From positions 25,874 to 89,873 of the forward strand of contig CAKOHI010000006.1 of NCBI GenBank assembly GCA_934085585.1: 64,000 nt of DNA, in the 5' to 3' direction. This document shows, piece by piece, positions 1 to 7,375 of this stretch. The first letter of the stretch is position 1; each line of letters begins with the position of its first letter. The notes beneath the pieces were generated by a model. It was not told where the DNA came from. It saw only the letters and a program-made list of their open reading frames with translations, and did not search any database. The position numbers and the translations under genes were made by a program. Origin of the DNA: an uncultured Bacilli bacterium. GTDB taxonomy: Bacteria; Bacillota_I; Bacilli_A; RF39; UBA660.

Positions 1-923
1 TCCTTACTATACTCAATTCCATTTTTTAATATATTAGTTATTGCTTCTGTTTCCCATTTATAATCTCCAACAAAAGTTACATCACTTTTTCCACTTACAT
101 GAATATTTATATTTTTAAGTTCTCTTAATATATCAACATTTTTTAAAACATCAAATAACAAATCTTTAACAAATATTACTCTTTTTTCAAAAACCACTAC
201 ATTTGCATCGAATCTTGATAATTTTAGCATTGCAATAATTAAAAAGTTAATATTTTCAATCTGCATTCTTATATCATTTAAATATTCTTTTTGTTTTTCT
301 TTACTTACATTTTCTTCAAGTAATGTATCAATCATTAATAAAATTGATGTAAGGGGTGTCTTTAATTGATGAGATATATTAGCTAAATTATCTTTTATTT
401 TAATTCGCTCTTCATTTTCTTTAGCATATAAACTCTTTAAACTAACTGTAGTGGTATACACTTCATTTTTTAATATAGATAAATCACCTTCAATATTATC
501 TAATATTTCTAAATCATAAAAACCATCATTAATTCTTTTTAAATAATTTGTAATATTATCTATCTCTTTACATCTTTTTTTCTTCTCTATAACGTATACA
601 CTAATACATAATCCTCCGAAAACACTAAACACTATTACATTAATAACAATATTTTTATAAAAAGAATCATTCATCTTACTTAAATAATTTATATCACTAT
701 TAGTAAATCCATACTTTTTTAATATATCACTTTTACCATTATTACTTCCATTAACTATTTTTATTAAATCTTCACTATTTACATCTGGATATTTAATATT
801 TACTTCACTAAAAACACTACCTACAAAATCATTTATTACTTTACTATATCTATAATAATCAATAAAACTTATTAATATTATTAAACATAAACTAATTAAA
901 AACCACAAACTTACTTTTTTCAT
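1..923 (-). CDS. Sensor histidine kinase, partial (runs off the window start)
   Basis: Membrane sensor kinase, partner of the response regulator encoded immediately upstream. The start codon at 921-923 overlaps the regulator's stop as ATGA, so the two are translationally coupled. The translated part shows an N-terminal membrane segment, about 60 extracytoplasmic residues, a second membrane segment, then a HisKA helix with an ISHQLKTPLTSI H-box (phospho-accepting His near base 374). The HATPase N-box (KNGIEYS) begins as the sequence leaves the window, so the catalytic domain is mostly missing. The short sensor loop and position beside an FtsX-type exporter suggest, by inference, a kinase of the group that controls antimicrobial-peptide or cell-envelope stress transporters. 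The ligand is unknown. Confidence 0.88.
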   Translation of the reverse strand, partial: MKKVSLWFLISLCLIILISFIDYYRYSKVINDFVGSVFSEVNIKYPDVNSEDLIKIVNGSNNGKSDILKKYGFTNSDINYLSKMNDSFYKNIVINVIVFSVFGGLCISVYVIEKKKRCKEIDNITNYLKRINDGFYDLEILDNIEGDLSILKNEVYTTTVSLKSLYAKENEERIKIKDNLANISHQLKTPLTSILLMIDTLLEENVSKEKQKEYLNDIRMQIENINFLIIAMLKLSRFDANVVVFEKRVIFVKDLLFDVLKNVDILRELKNINIHVSGKSDVTFVGDYKWETEAITNILKNGIEYSK

Positions 924-1561
924 ATATCCATCCTATATCCTACACCTTTAATTGTTTTAATTACATCTTCACACCCTATTTTTTCTCTAATTCTTTTTAT
1001 ATACACACTCAATGTATTATCATTAACAAACTTTCCTGACACATCCCAAATTTTATCTATAATCATATCTCTAGTTACTATAATTCCATTATTTTCAAGT
1101 AGAAAAAACAATAATTTTAATTCTAACCCAGTTAAAATAATTTCTTGATTATCCTTATATACTCTGTATCCATCCATATCAAATTTTATATTTTTATACA
1201 TTTTAATATTATTTTTCTTATTTCTTTTAATAATATTATTTATTCTTGACAATAGCTCTTTTGATCTAAAAGGTTTTATAATATAATCTTCTACCCCAAG
1301 ATCTAATGATGTAACAACATCTTCTTCCTCATCTTTAGCACTTAAGACAAGAGTTGGAACATCAACATAGTTTTCAAAAAATTCTAGTCCATTACCATCA
1401 GGCAACATTACATCAAGAATAATTAAATCATAATTCTTACTTATTTTTTCTTTAGCTTCTTTGATTGTACTTGCAACACTTACCTTATAGTCATGCTCTT
1501 CAAGTAAAAATCTAATAGCCTTTATAATCATTTCATTATCTTCCACTAAAAGTATTTTCAT
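920..1561 (-). CDS. OmpR/PhoB-type response regulator
   Basis: DNA-binding response regulator of 213 residues. The receiver domain (about 1-115) has the acidic pair E7-D8, phospho-acceptor D50 in LIILDVMLPDG, S74 and K96 in YIIKPF. The winged-helix output domain follows (about 125-213) and ends with the usual GVGYRM motif. A strong GGAGGTG site lies just upstream of the ATG. It is followed by, and overlaps, the sensor kinase. The ABC exporter genes lie upstream on the same strand but are separated by a hairpin terminator, so the regulator pair probably also has its own promoter or depends on read-through. Probable target: the exporter promoter near 4880-4960 (inference). Confidence 0.93.
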   Translation of the reverse strand: MKILLVEDNEMIIKAIRFLLEEHDYKVSVASTIKEAKEKISKNYDLIILDVMLPDGNGLEFFENYVDVPTLVLSAKDEEEDVVTSLDLGVEDYIIKPFRSKELLSRINNIIKRNKKNNIKMYKNIKFDMDGYRVYKDNQEIILTGLELKLLFFLLENNGIIVTRDMIIDKIWDVSGKFVNDNTLSVYIKRIREKIGCEDVIKTIKGVGYRMDI

Positions 1562-1584
1562 AAATACACCTCCATTCTAACAAC

Positions 1585-1615
1585 AAAAAGGTATCACTTC
1601 AAGATAAATGATACC
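1585..1615 (-). terminator. Intrinsic terminator after the ABC permease gene
   Basis: Inverted repeat GGTATCA (1590-1596) / TGATACC (1609-1615) with a 12-base loop. On the minus strand it is followed by a T run (complement of 1585-1589). It sits between the permease stop and the response-regulator start. Confidence 0.7.
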
Positions 1616-1655
1616 ATTATTTTTAGGTTAAATCAAATCTATTTATTCGCACAAA

Positions 1656-4196
1656 TCATATATTTTCATCTTTAATAACATCAATTATATTTTCATTTCT
1701 TGTTTTTCTTAAAGCAAAATGCATAATTAAACTAACTAAAATATAAACAACTAATATTGCAATTATAATTGCTTGCCATGGAAATAAATATCCATAATCA
1801 CTACCATTTGCAAATGCCTTATAAATAGCAAATGAACCTAATATACCTAAAGGAATACCAATAATTAATGCTTTCGTAGAATACATAATTGATTCTAAAT
1901 TAATCATTTTATTAAATTCATTTTTAGTCATACCAATAGACTTAAGCATAGCAAACTCTCTTCTTCTTAAATTCATATTAGTGCTTATTGTATTAATAAT
2001 ATTAGTAACACCTATTAAACTGATAACAATAATAAAACCATACAAGAAAATTGCTACTAAAATAATTAAACTTCTTTGAGCCTTAGCTTCTGTTTCAATA
2101 TTAAACAAATTATAATTAGTAATATCATTATCAAGTAAATATTCTTTAATTAAACTTTCTAGTTTTTCTGCATCTGTTGATTTAATATACAGGCTTTTTG
2201 AATCAGTAGCCGTTATATTATAATTAAATACAATATAATCATAAAATTCATCACTTACTATAATCATTGGAGTTTCACTATATACATTTTGAAGTCCCAT
2301 TGGTAAGATATCAATTCTTTTTATAATTCCAATACTTAAATCTTTATTATTAATAGAACCAGTTACAGTTTTAAATTTATTTAAATCAAATAAATTTACT
2401 TCCTTATAATTTTTACTACCTTCTTGATAAAAAATATTTTTATCAATTAATAAACCTTTATAATTAAAATTACTTTCATCAACTTTATTGTCTTTAAGTA
2501 TTCTTTTAAACTCAGTTTCTCCAACAGACATAATTCTAAGGGACAAATCATTTACATCATCAAAAAATTTTAATACATCATCATTATAATATTTTTTATA
2601 ATCAAATGTCATACTTACGCTTTTATTTATACTATACCTAGTAATTGTATCTAATTTTTCTATATCAGCAAATATTCTAGATGTTTTATCTTCATCGGTA
2701 TCTCTTATATATAATTGAATATCGTAATTAATATCTTTATAATATTGATTAGATAACTTAAAACCATAACTCAAAAATGTTGATAAAGAAATAAATACAG
2801 CAACACTTATTACAATTGATATAATCGTAGTTTTATTTCTTTTTTTATTTCTCTTTAAATTCTTATAGGCAATATCTCCACCGACGCCAAATAATTTATC
2901 AACTAACTTAGATGACTTAATCTTTTTACTATTAATTTTTATTTCATTATTATTTCTAATAGCTTCAATTGGTGAAATTTTACTACTCTTTTTGGCAGCT
3001 CTAAGTACTGACAAATATATTGTAAGACTTCCTAAAACAGCACTTAAAATAACTGGCCAAATAGATATACTAAATACAAATTTAAAATCATCAGAAGTAT
3101 ACTTAGCAAAATAATTTATTATAATAACAAGTATATAATCAGCAAGTATACCTGATAATATACCTAACGGAATACCAATTAGACCAAGAATAAAACCTTC
3201 ATGTAAAACATTTTTCTTTATTTGTTTACTTGTTGCTCCAACACTAGAAAGCATACCATACATCTTTTTCTTCTCTTGATTAGCAATATCAAAACTATTT
3301 TTTATAACAAATACACTAGTAAGTATTATAATACCTATTACTACACCCGCAACAGCATATAACATATTCATTGTTCTATCACTTAAACTAACGCCACTCC
3401 ACCTTAAAAGTTCATCATTTAAAGTAATATTATATTTATTTAAATCTTTATCATTTGCTATATTATTTATATATTCTTTATAATATCCAGCATCTTTAAA
3501 TAATAATGAGACATTTATATTATCACTTACATTATCTATTTTAGTAATTACTGTATAACCTGGAGCACTATATCCTTCAATATTATAATTTAATCTCTCC
3601 GTAATACCTACAATTTTATATTCATGTTTACTTGTATCAGTTATATATTCATGACAAAGATCAGTTTCTCCTTCTTCCACATAATATGGATTACTTTGGT
3701 TAAGAATAGTTCCATCCATACATACTCTTTTTCCAATATCTAAACTAATTGTATCACCTAGTTTTACCTTAGCATTATTTTGAAATGGTACGCTAACTAC
3801 GATTTCTCCACTATCCTGAGGAAGTCTACCTGAAATTATTTTTAATGTTGTATTATCAAAAGCCGATTTTGTATATCCCACAACATAAGCATAAGGCTTA
3901 TATTCATTCATATTATCATATTTTGCATAACCTAAAGTTTCTGTTAAATAAATACTTTTAACATGACTATTATTTGTAAAGTATTTTAAATCTTTTTTAC
4001 TTACATTTTCAATTGTTAAATGTCTATTTCCTCCATCTGTAATAGCTATATTTACTAAAGTTGCTTGAAATGATGTAACCATACCAGCTACTGCACAAAT
4101 TAAAGCAACAGAAAGCATAATACCTATTATTGTTACTATTGTTCTTTTTTTATTTAATTTTAAATTTTTAATAGTTAAATTATTTAATACATTCAT
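1656..4196 (-). CDS. ABC transporter permease with two FtsX/MacB-type halves
   Basis: Membrane subunit of 846 residues partnering the ATPase encoded just upstream (2-base gap). Two similar halves are visible. Each has one N-terminal membrane helix (about 18-38 and 455-477), a large extracytoplasmic MacB-type domain, and a block of three helices (about 278-398 and 708-830). Cytoplasmic loops carry the typical FtsX text, for example EKKKMYGMLSSVGAT and RRREFAMLKSIGMT. Such proteins are mechanotransmitters or exporters for lipids, lipoproteins or peptides rather than classical channels. The count of about eight helices differs from the ten of BceB, so I do not name it bceB. With the adjacent two-component system, peptide-antibiotic defence is the best guess. 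Confidence 0.9.
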   Translation of the reverse strand: MNVLNNLTIKNLKLNKKRTIVTIIGIMLSVALICAVAGMVTSFQATLVNIAITDGGNRHLTIENVSKKDLKYFTNNSHVKSIYLTETLGYAKYDNMNEYKPYAYVVGYTKSAFDNTTLKIISGRLPQDSGEIVVSVPFQNNAKVKLGDTISLDIGKRVCMDGTILNQSNPYYVEEGETDLCHEYITDTSKHEYKIVGITERLNYNIEGYSAPGYTVITKIDNVSDNINVSLLFKDAGYYKEYINNIANDKDLNKYNITLNDELLRWSGVSLSDRTMNMLYAVAGVVIGIIILTSVFVIKNSFDIANQEKKKMYGMLSSVGATSKQIKKNVLHEGFILGLIGIPLGILSGILADYILVIIINYFAKYTSDDFKFVFSISIWPVILSAVLGSLTIYLSVLRAAKKSSKISPIEAIRNNNEIKINSKKIKSSKLVDKLFGVGGDIAYKNLKRNKKRNKTTIISIVISVAVFISLSTFLSYGFKLSNQYYKDINYDIQLYIRDTDEDKTSRIFADIEKLDTITRYSINKSVSMTFDYKKYYNDDVLKFFDDVNDLSLRIMSVGETEFKRILKDNKVDESNFNYKGLLIDKNIFYQEGSKNYKEVNLFDLNKFKTVTGSINNKDLSIGIIKRIDILPMGLQNVYSETPMIIVSDEFYDYIVFNYNITATDSKSLYIKSTDAEKLESLIKEYLLDNDITNYNLFNIETEAKAQRSLIILVAIFLYGFIIVISLIGVTNIINTISTNMNLRRREFAMLKSIGMTKNEFNKMINLESIMYSTKALIIGIPLGILGSFAIYKAFANGSDYGYLFPWQAIIIAILVVYILVSLIMHFALRKTRNENIIDVIKDENI

Positions 4197-4198
4197 AA

Positions 4199-4876
4199 TT
4201 AATTCCTTACATCACTAACTATTTTTCCATCTTCAATAGTAATAACTCTATTTGCAACACTTGCAATATCAGGATCATGTGTAATAACAATAATAGTTTG
4301 TTTATATTTTTTATTTGACTCTTTTAATAAAGCTACGATTTCATCACTAGCCTTGGAATCCAAGTTTCCTGTTGGTTCATCCGCTAAAACTAATGCTGGA
4401 TTATTAATAATAGCTCTTCCAATTGAAACTCTTTGTTGTTGACCTCCCGATAACTCATTTGGCAAATGTTTTCTTCTGGCACTTAAACCTAAAGTATCAA
4501 TGATTTCATTTAGTCTATCATTACTTACATTTTTGCCATCCAATTTACAAGGAAGAACAATATTTTCTTCAACATTTAAAATTGGTATTAAATTATAAAA
4601 TTGATAAATTAATCCAACTTGTCTTCTTCTAAAGATTGCTAAAGCATCATTATTCATACTATAAATATCTACATTATCAATAAATACTTTACCACTCGTT
4701 GGTCTATCAACACCTCCAAGCAAATGTAAAAGGGTAGATTTTCCACTACCACTGGCCCCAACAATAGCTACAAAATCGCCTTTTTCCACACTAAAACTTA
4801 TATTATCAACAGCATTAATCGTAGAATTACCATTTTTATAAGTTTTAACTAAATTTTCAACTTTTAATATATCCAT
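4199..4876 (-). CDS. ABC transporter ATP-binding protein (LolD/MacB type)
   Basis: ATPase subunit of 225 residues with all key motifs: Walker A GASGSGKST (40-48), Q-loop near Q92, signature LSGGQ (142-146), Walker B LVLADE (162-167), D-loop NLD and H-loop H200. Length and sequence style match the MacB/LolD/BceA branch that energises FtsX-domain permeases. It is the first gene of the exporter operon, with a GGGTGA-type ribosome site upstream, and runs directly into the permease gene. The region upstream (4877-5024) is a divergent intergenic spacer shared with the small plus-strand genes and should hold the operon promoter. Confidence 0.95.
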   Translation of the reverse strand: MDILKVENLVKTYKNGNSTINAVDNISFSVEKGDFVAIVGASGSGKSTLLHLLGGVDRPTSGKVFIDNVDIYSMNNDALAIFRRRQVGLIYQFYNLIPILNVEENIVLPCKLDGKNVSNDRLNEIIDTLGLSARRKHLPNELSGGQQQRVSIGRAIINNPALVLADEPTGNLDSKASDEIVALLKESNKKYKQTIIVITHDPDIASVANRVITIEDGKIVSDVRN

Positions 4877-4920
4877 TTTTCTTCACCCATTAACATCATA
4901 TTATTTTATTATGACTCTAA

Positions 4921-4938
4921 AGTGACTAAGCCATCACT
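4921..4938. promoter_or_regulatory. Inverted repeat in the divergent spacer upstream of the ABC exporter
   Basis: AGTGA (4921-4925) and TCACT (4934-4938) form a short dyad separated by 8 bases, in the spacer between the exporter operon and the CotF-like genes. It is a plausible binding site for a response regulator such as the one at 920-1561, but short dyads are common in AT-rich DNA. Confidence 0.25.
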
Positions 4939-5024
4939 TTTAAAATTTATTTTATCATTTATACCAATTATTAACAATATATTTTAACCTACTTATGCCA
5001 TAATAATACTGAAAGGTGGTTTAT

Positions 5025-5213
5025 ATGACTGAAAAAGATTTATTATATTTAAGTGATGCCTTCAATTGGAACTTAATTGCTTTAAAAAAATATAAAGTTT
5101 ATGAAGAATTCACCACAGATAAAACAACAAAGCTAATAGAAAAGTTAATTAAATTACATGAAGATAATTGCAATGAGATATTATCTATGTTAAAGGAGAA
5201 TAACAATGAGTGA
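5025..5213 (+). CDS. Small CotF-like protein, N-terminal-half type
   Basis: Protein of 62 residues. I choose ATG 5025, not the in-frame GTG at 5016, because the ribosome site AAAGGTGG (5012-5019) precedes ATG 5025 at normal spacing. The text (KDLLYLSDAFNWNLIALKKY followed by a long amphipathic helix) looks like the first half of the CotF/COG5577 spore-coat family, a ferritin-like helical bundle. The next gene overlaps by 8 bases and resembles the second half, so the two chains may pair to make one helical bundle. CotF-like proteins also occur in non-sporulating Firmicutes, so a spore role is not implied. Family assignment is from memory. Confidence 0.5.
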   Translation: MTEKDLLYLSDAFNWNLIALKKYKVYEEFTTDKTTKLIEKLIKLHEDNCNEILSMLKENNNE

Positions 5214-5457
5214 TAAAGATTATTTATTAGAAATGTTAACTACTGAAAAAAACATATCAGTAAATTTGGTATATGCTTTAAACGAAGCAAGTAATAAAGA
5301 TATTTATGATTTATATTTTAAAATGTTTAAAGATATAAATAAGTTAACAAAAGACATTTATGAAGAATGCGTAAATAAAGGATATTATCAAAAAAATAAT
5401 ATTCAAGAAAAAAAGATAATTGATGCATATAACCAATTATCTCAAGAATTAAATTAG
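5206..5457 (+). CDS. Small CotF-like protein, second subunit
   Basis: Protein of 83 residues starting at an ATG with an AAAGGAG site in the end of the previous gene. The sequence carries the CotF/COG5577-style pattern: LLEMLTTEKNISVNLVYAL, then an EAS-type turn, an acidic and aromatic helix (DIYDLYFKMFKDI) and a late GYYQ motif matching the family's GWY. It is translationally coupled to the preceding 62-residue gene, suggesting a two-chain complex. It ends in a terminator shared with the convergent Rpn gene. Function unknown; a helical-bundle coat or stress protein is the family expectation. Confidence 0.55.
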   Translation: MSDKDYLLEMLTTEKNISVNLVYALNEASNKDIYDLYFKMFKDINKLTKDIYEECVNKGYYQKNNIQEKKIIDAYNQLSQELN

Positions 5458-5484
5458 AAGAACAAGATTACTGTTCTTCTTTTA
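5456..5484 (+). terminator. Terminator of the CotF-like pair, overlapping both convergent genes
   Basis: Perfect 9-base stem AGAAGAACA (5456-5464) / TGTTCTTCT (5472-5480) then TTTT. The loop contains the stop codon of the convergent Rpn gene (5468-5470). Confidence 0.8.
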
Positions 5485-6367
5485 ATTTAACTACTTCATC
5501 GTAAGTAAGATTAGTTACTTTAGAAATCAACTCTATATCACAATTTTCACTTAACATGGCTTTTGCGATATCTTGTTTACTTTGTTCTCGACCTTCAGTT
5601 AGTCCTTGCTCACGGCCTTCAGTTAGACCTTGTTCACGACCTTCAGCTAATGCTCTTTGTCTTTCCTCTTCTCTTGAATCTTCATCTTCTAATATTTCTC
5701 TGTTATAAAAAAGCAATTTATCAAATTCATCTGTTTGGGTATTTACTTCTCTGATTATCTTGGCCATAAACTCATCTCCATCATATACTTCTTTCATCTT
5801 TTCTTTATCATTACATATAAGCAAATAAAGTAATTTCTCTAAAGACTCTTTGTCTTCCTTAACTATAGTATAATCTTTATCAAGAATTTTTGCAAGATTT
5901 ATATCGTATATTTCAAACATTGGATGGATTTCTTCGTGTGATTCTATATCAAGTATCTTACTTATTACAACAAATCTCTTATCTTTAGTTACACCATAAG
6001 TATTCAAGTTTATTTGGTACACTTTCTTATACTTATTAGTGTAATCTGAAGATTTTTTTGTTTGTCTTAAAACCAACTGACAAATATAATTATTATTTTT
6101 TCTTTCTATTTTACTTCCTTTTGAACTATTTATTTCAATATTAACTATTACTTCATCATTTTGTATTGCTAAATCTATTTCACTATTAACAATGTTTTCA
6201 TTAACACTTACAACGGGATGAATTAAAGTAAAAGTAAAATCTTCATATGAAAAGCCTAAAACCTTACAAACAATCATCGCCAGATAATCAAGTCCAGCAT
6301 CCGTAGATGTCAAAATATTTTTGATAATTGAATCTCTCGAAGGCACTTCTTTTATCTTGAGAGTCAT
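5468..6367 (-). CDS. Rpn-family PD-(D/E)XK nuclease / 'putative transposase'
   Basis: Protein of 299 residues of the recombination-promoting nuclease (Rpn, TIGR01784-like) family. The nuclease core is visible as SEIDLAIQNDEVIVNIEINS (about 81-100), giving the acidic D...E-x-N arrangement of the divergent PD-(D/E)XK fold, followed by family-typical text (YQINLNTYGV). The C-terminal part contains near-identical 8-residue repeats (GREQGLTE, about residues 240-265) that appear as a short tandem DNA repeat at 5585-5655. Such repeats vary in number in this family. The start is backed by AAAGGAGGTGG. Family members are often recombination-linked and multicopy; a decayed relative lies at 19751-20396. 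The physiological role is unknown. Confidence 0.85.
   Translation of the reverse strand: MTLKIKEVPSRDSIIKNILTSTDAGLDYLAMIVCKVLGFSYEDFTFTLIHPVVSVNENIVNSEIDLAIQNDEVIVNIEINSSKGSKIERKNNNYICQLVLRQTKKSSDYTNKYKKVYQINLNTYGVTKDKRFVVISKILDIESHEEIHPMFEIYDINLAKILDKDYTIVKEDKESLEKLLYLLICNDKEKMKEVYDGDEFMAKIIREVNTQTDEFDKLLFYNREILEDEDSREEERQRALAEGREQGLTEGREQGLTEGREQSKQDIAKAMLSENCDIELISKVTNLTYDEVVKLKEEQ
5585..5655 (-). repeat. In-frame tandem repeat in the Rpn nuclease gene
   Basis: About three copies of a 24-base unit encoding GREQGLTE-like octapeptides. A coding microsatellite-like repeat of this kind is typical of the C-terminus of Rpn proteins and could change copy number by slippage without shifting the frame. 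Confidence 0.7.
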
Positions 6368-6520
6368 TTTTCCACCTCCTTTCTTGAATGTCTATTATAC
6401 ATGCAATTTTTTTTACTGCAACAAGTTCGACAAAACAAGTCAAAAGGTTACAAAGAATAATTATCAGATATACATTTGTATACACATTTTGCAATTTGTG
6501 ATATACACTTTTTTACGCAT

Positions 6521-6890
6521 CTAAATAAAGTAAACTCTAGCTTTAGATAAATTTTTAAGTCTACTAATTTTAATATAACTTTGTGTTGAGGTAAAAACAA
6601 GACCATACAATGAACTACATATAGAAATCCAACCAAACATTAAAATTACTTCTTTTAAAACACTTGCAAAACCCGTGTAAGGATAATGAATGCTAACTCT
6701 AAAGTTAATAACATAGCTTTTTTATCTTGTTCCTTTTCATATGTATAAAGAAGTTCCTTTATTTGAATACCGAAATTCTTTCTTATTATATCAATCATAT
6801 CTTGTTTTTCATTATCACTTATTTTTGCATTTGAAAATCGATATAAAAATCTCTTTTTTTATTTAAATTAACTAATATCTTCGTATTCAT
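6521..6890 (-). pseudogene. Frameshifted small membrane-protein gene (tentative)
   Basis: No intact gene lies between 6368 and 6891, but the minus strand reads like one broken gene. An ATG at 6890 follows the upstream gene's stop (TGATATG) and gives about 12 residues (MNTKILVNLNKK). A shift at an A-run then continues as about 40 residues containing SDNEKQDMIDIIRKNFGI. Another shift gives YVINFRVSIHYPYTGFASV followed by a hydrophobic stretch and a basic end, stopping at 6521-6523. Two shifts are needed, so this is a decayed gene or chance open frame. Family not recognised. Bases 6368-6520 hold nothing I can identify beyond the Rpn ribosome site. Confidence 0.35.
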
Positions 6891-6891
6891 A

Positions 6892-7266
6892 TCATAAACC
6901 TCTTTTTAAAATACATCCATTTATAAAAATATTTTCTCCATTAATTAATATATTTTCTTTTTCCATACTTATCATATTTGAATATATTAACCACCAAATT
7001 TTATCTTCCAATGATGTATTTTCAATTTTTTTAGCCTCTTCATCAATTAAAATCATATCCCCAATAATTATAGGCCCTCTAAAAACAGGAATTTTTTTCA
7101 TTGATAAATTTTTCATTAATTCATACAAATAAACAAAAGTCTCTCCAAAACCCAAATTAGATTCCAAAGTTATAATTATGTTTTCATTATACTCTTTATA
7201 AATCTTTTCTATATATTTTTCTAAATCAAATCTATTTTCTCTATTTAATGTATTTACTACCCACAT
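6892..7266 (-). CDS. Hypothetical protein, 124 residues
   Basis: I do not recognise this family. The start is supported by a GAGGGTA ribosome site. The sequence is soluble, mixed alpha/beta in character, with an aromatic start (MWVVNTLNRENRFDLEKYI), a hydrophobic strand NIIITLESNLGFGETFVYLY and later PIIIGDMILIDEEAKKI, and no membrane segment or obvious catalytic motif. It is encoded just upstream of, and nearly coupled to, the frameshifted gene at 6521-6890. It is divergent from the LTA-synthase-like gene. Poor conservation around Rpn elements suggests an accessory gene. Confidence 0.6.
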   Translation of the reverse strand: MWVVNTLNRENRFDLEKYIEKIYKEYNENIIITLESNLGFGETFVYLYELMKNLSMKKIPVFRGPIIIGDMILIDEEAKKIENTSLEDKIWWLIYSNMISMEKENILINGENIFINGCILKRGL

Positions 7267-7329
7267 AACACTACCCTCTATATAAGTATACTATGTTTTA
7301 TTAATTATTTAAAGCAAATTTTCCAAGTA

Positions 7330-7358
7330 TTTACAAAGAATACTTATTATAGTATAAT
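7330..7358 (+). promoter_or_regulatory. Promoter of the LTA-synthase-like gene, with palindrome over the -35 region
   Basis: -35 TTTACA (7330-7335), 17-base spacer, -10 TATAAT (7353-7358). The inverted repeat AAGTATT (7325-7331) / AATACTT (7339-7345) overlaps the -35 region and could be an operator; the regulator is unknown. Confidence 0.7.
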
Positions 7359-7375
7359 TTTTTTGTGGTGACATA

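Noticed and set aside
5585..5655. Short repeats considered as a CRISPR array
   Set aside because: The repeats are contiguous, in frame and encode GREQGLTE octapeptides; no spacers and no cas genes.
5563..5754. Plus-strand open frame rich in Leu across the Rpn gene
   Set aside because: It is antisense to the GREQGLTE repeat region and has no ribosome site; a shadow frame.
6448..6636. 62-residue minus-strand open frame
   Set aside because: Composition is cysteine- and hydrophobic-rich and lies in a different frame from the better reconstruction of the decayed gene at 6521-6890.
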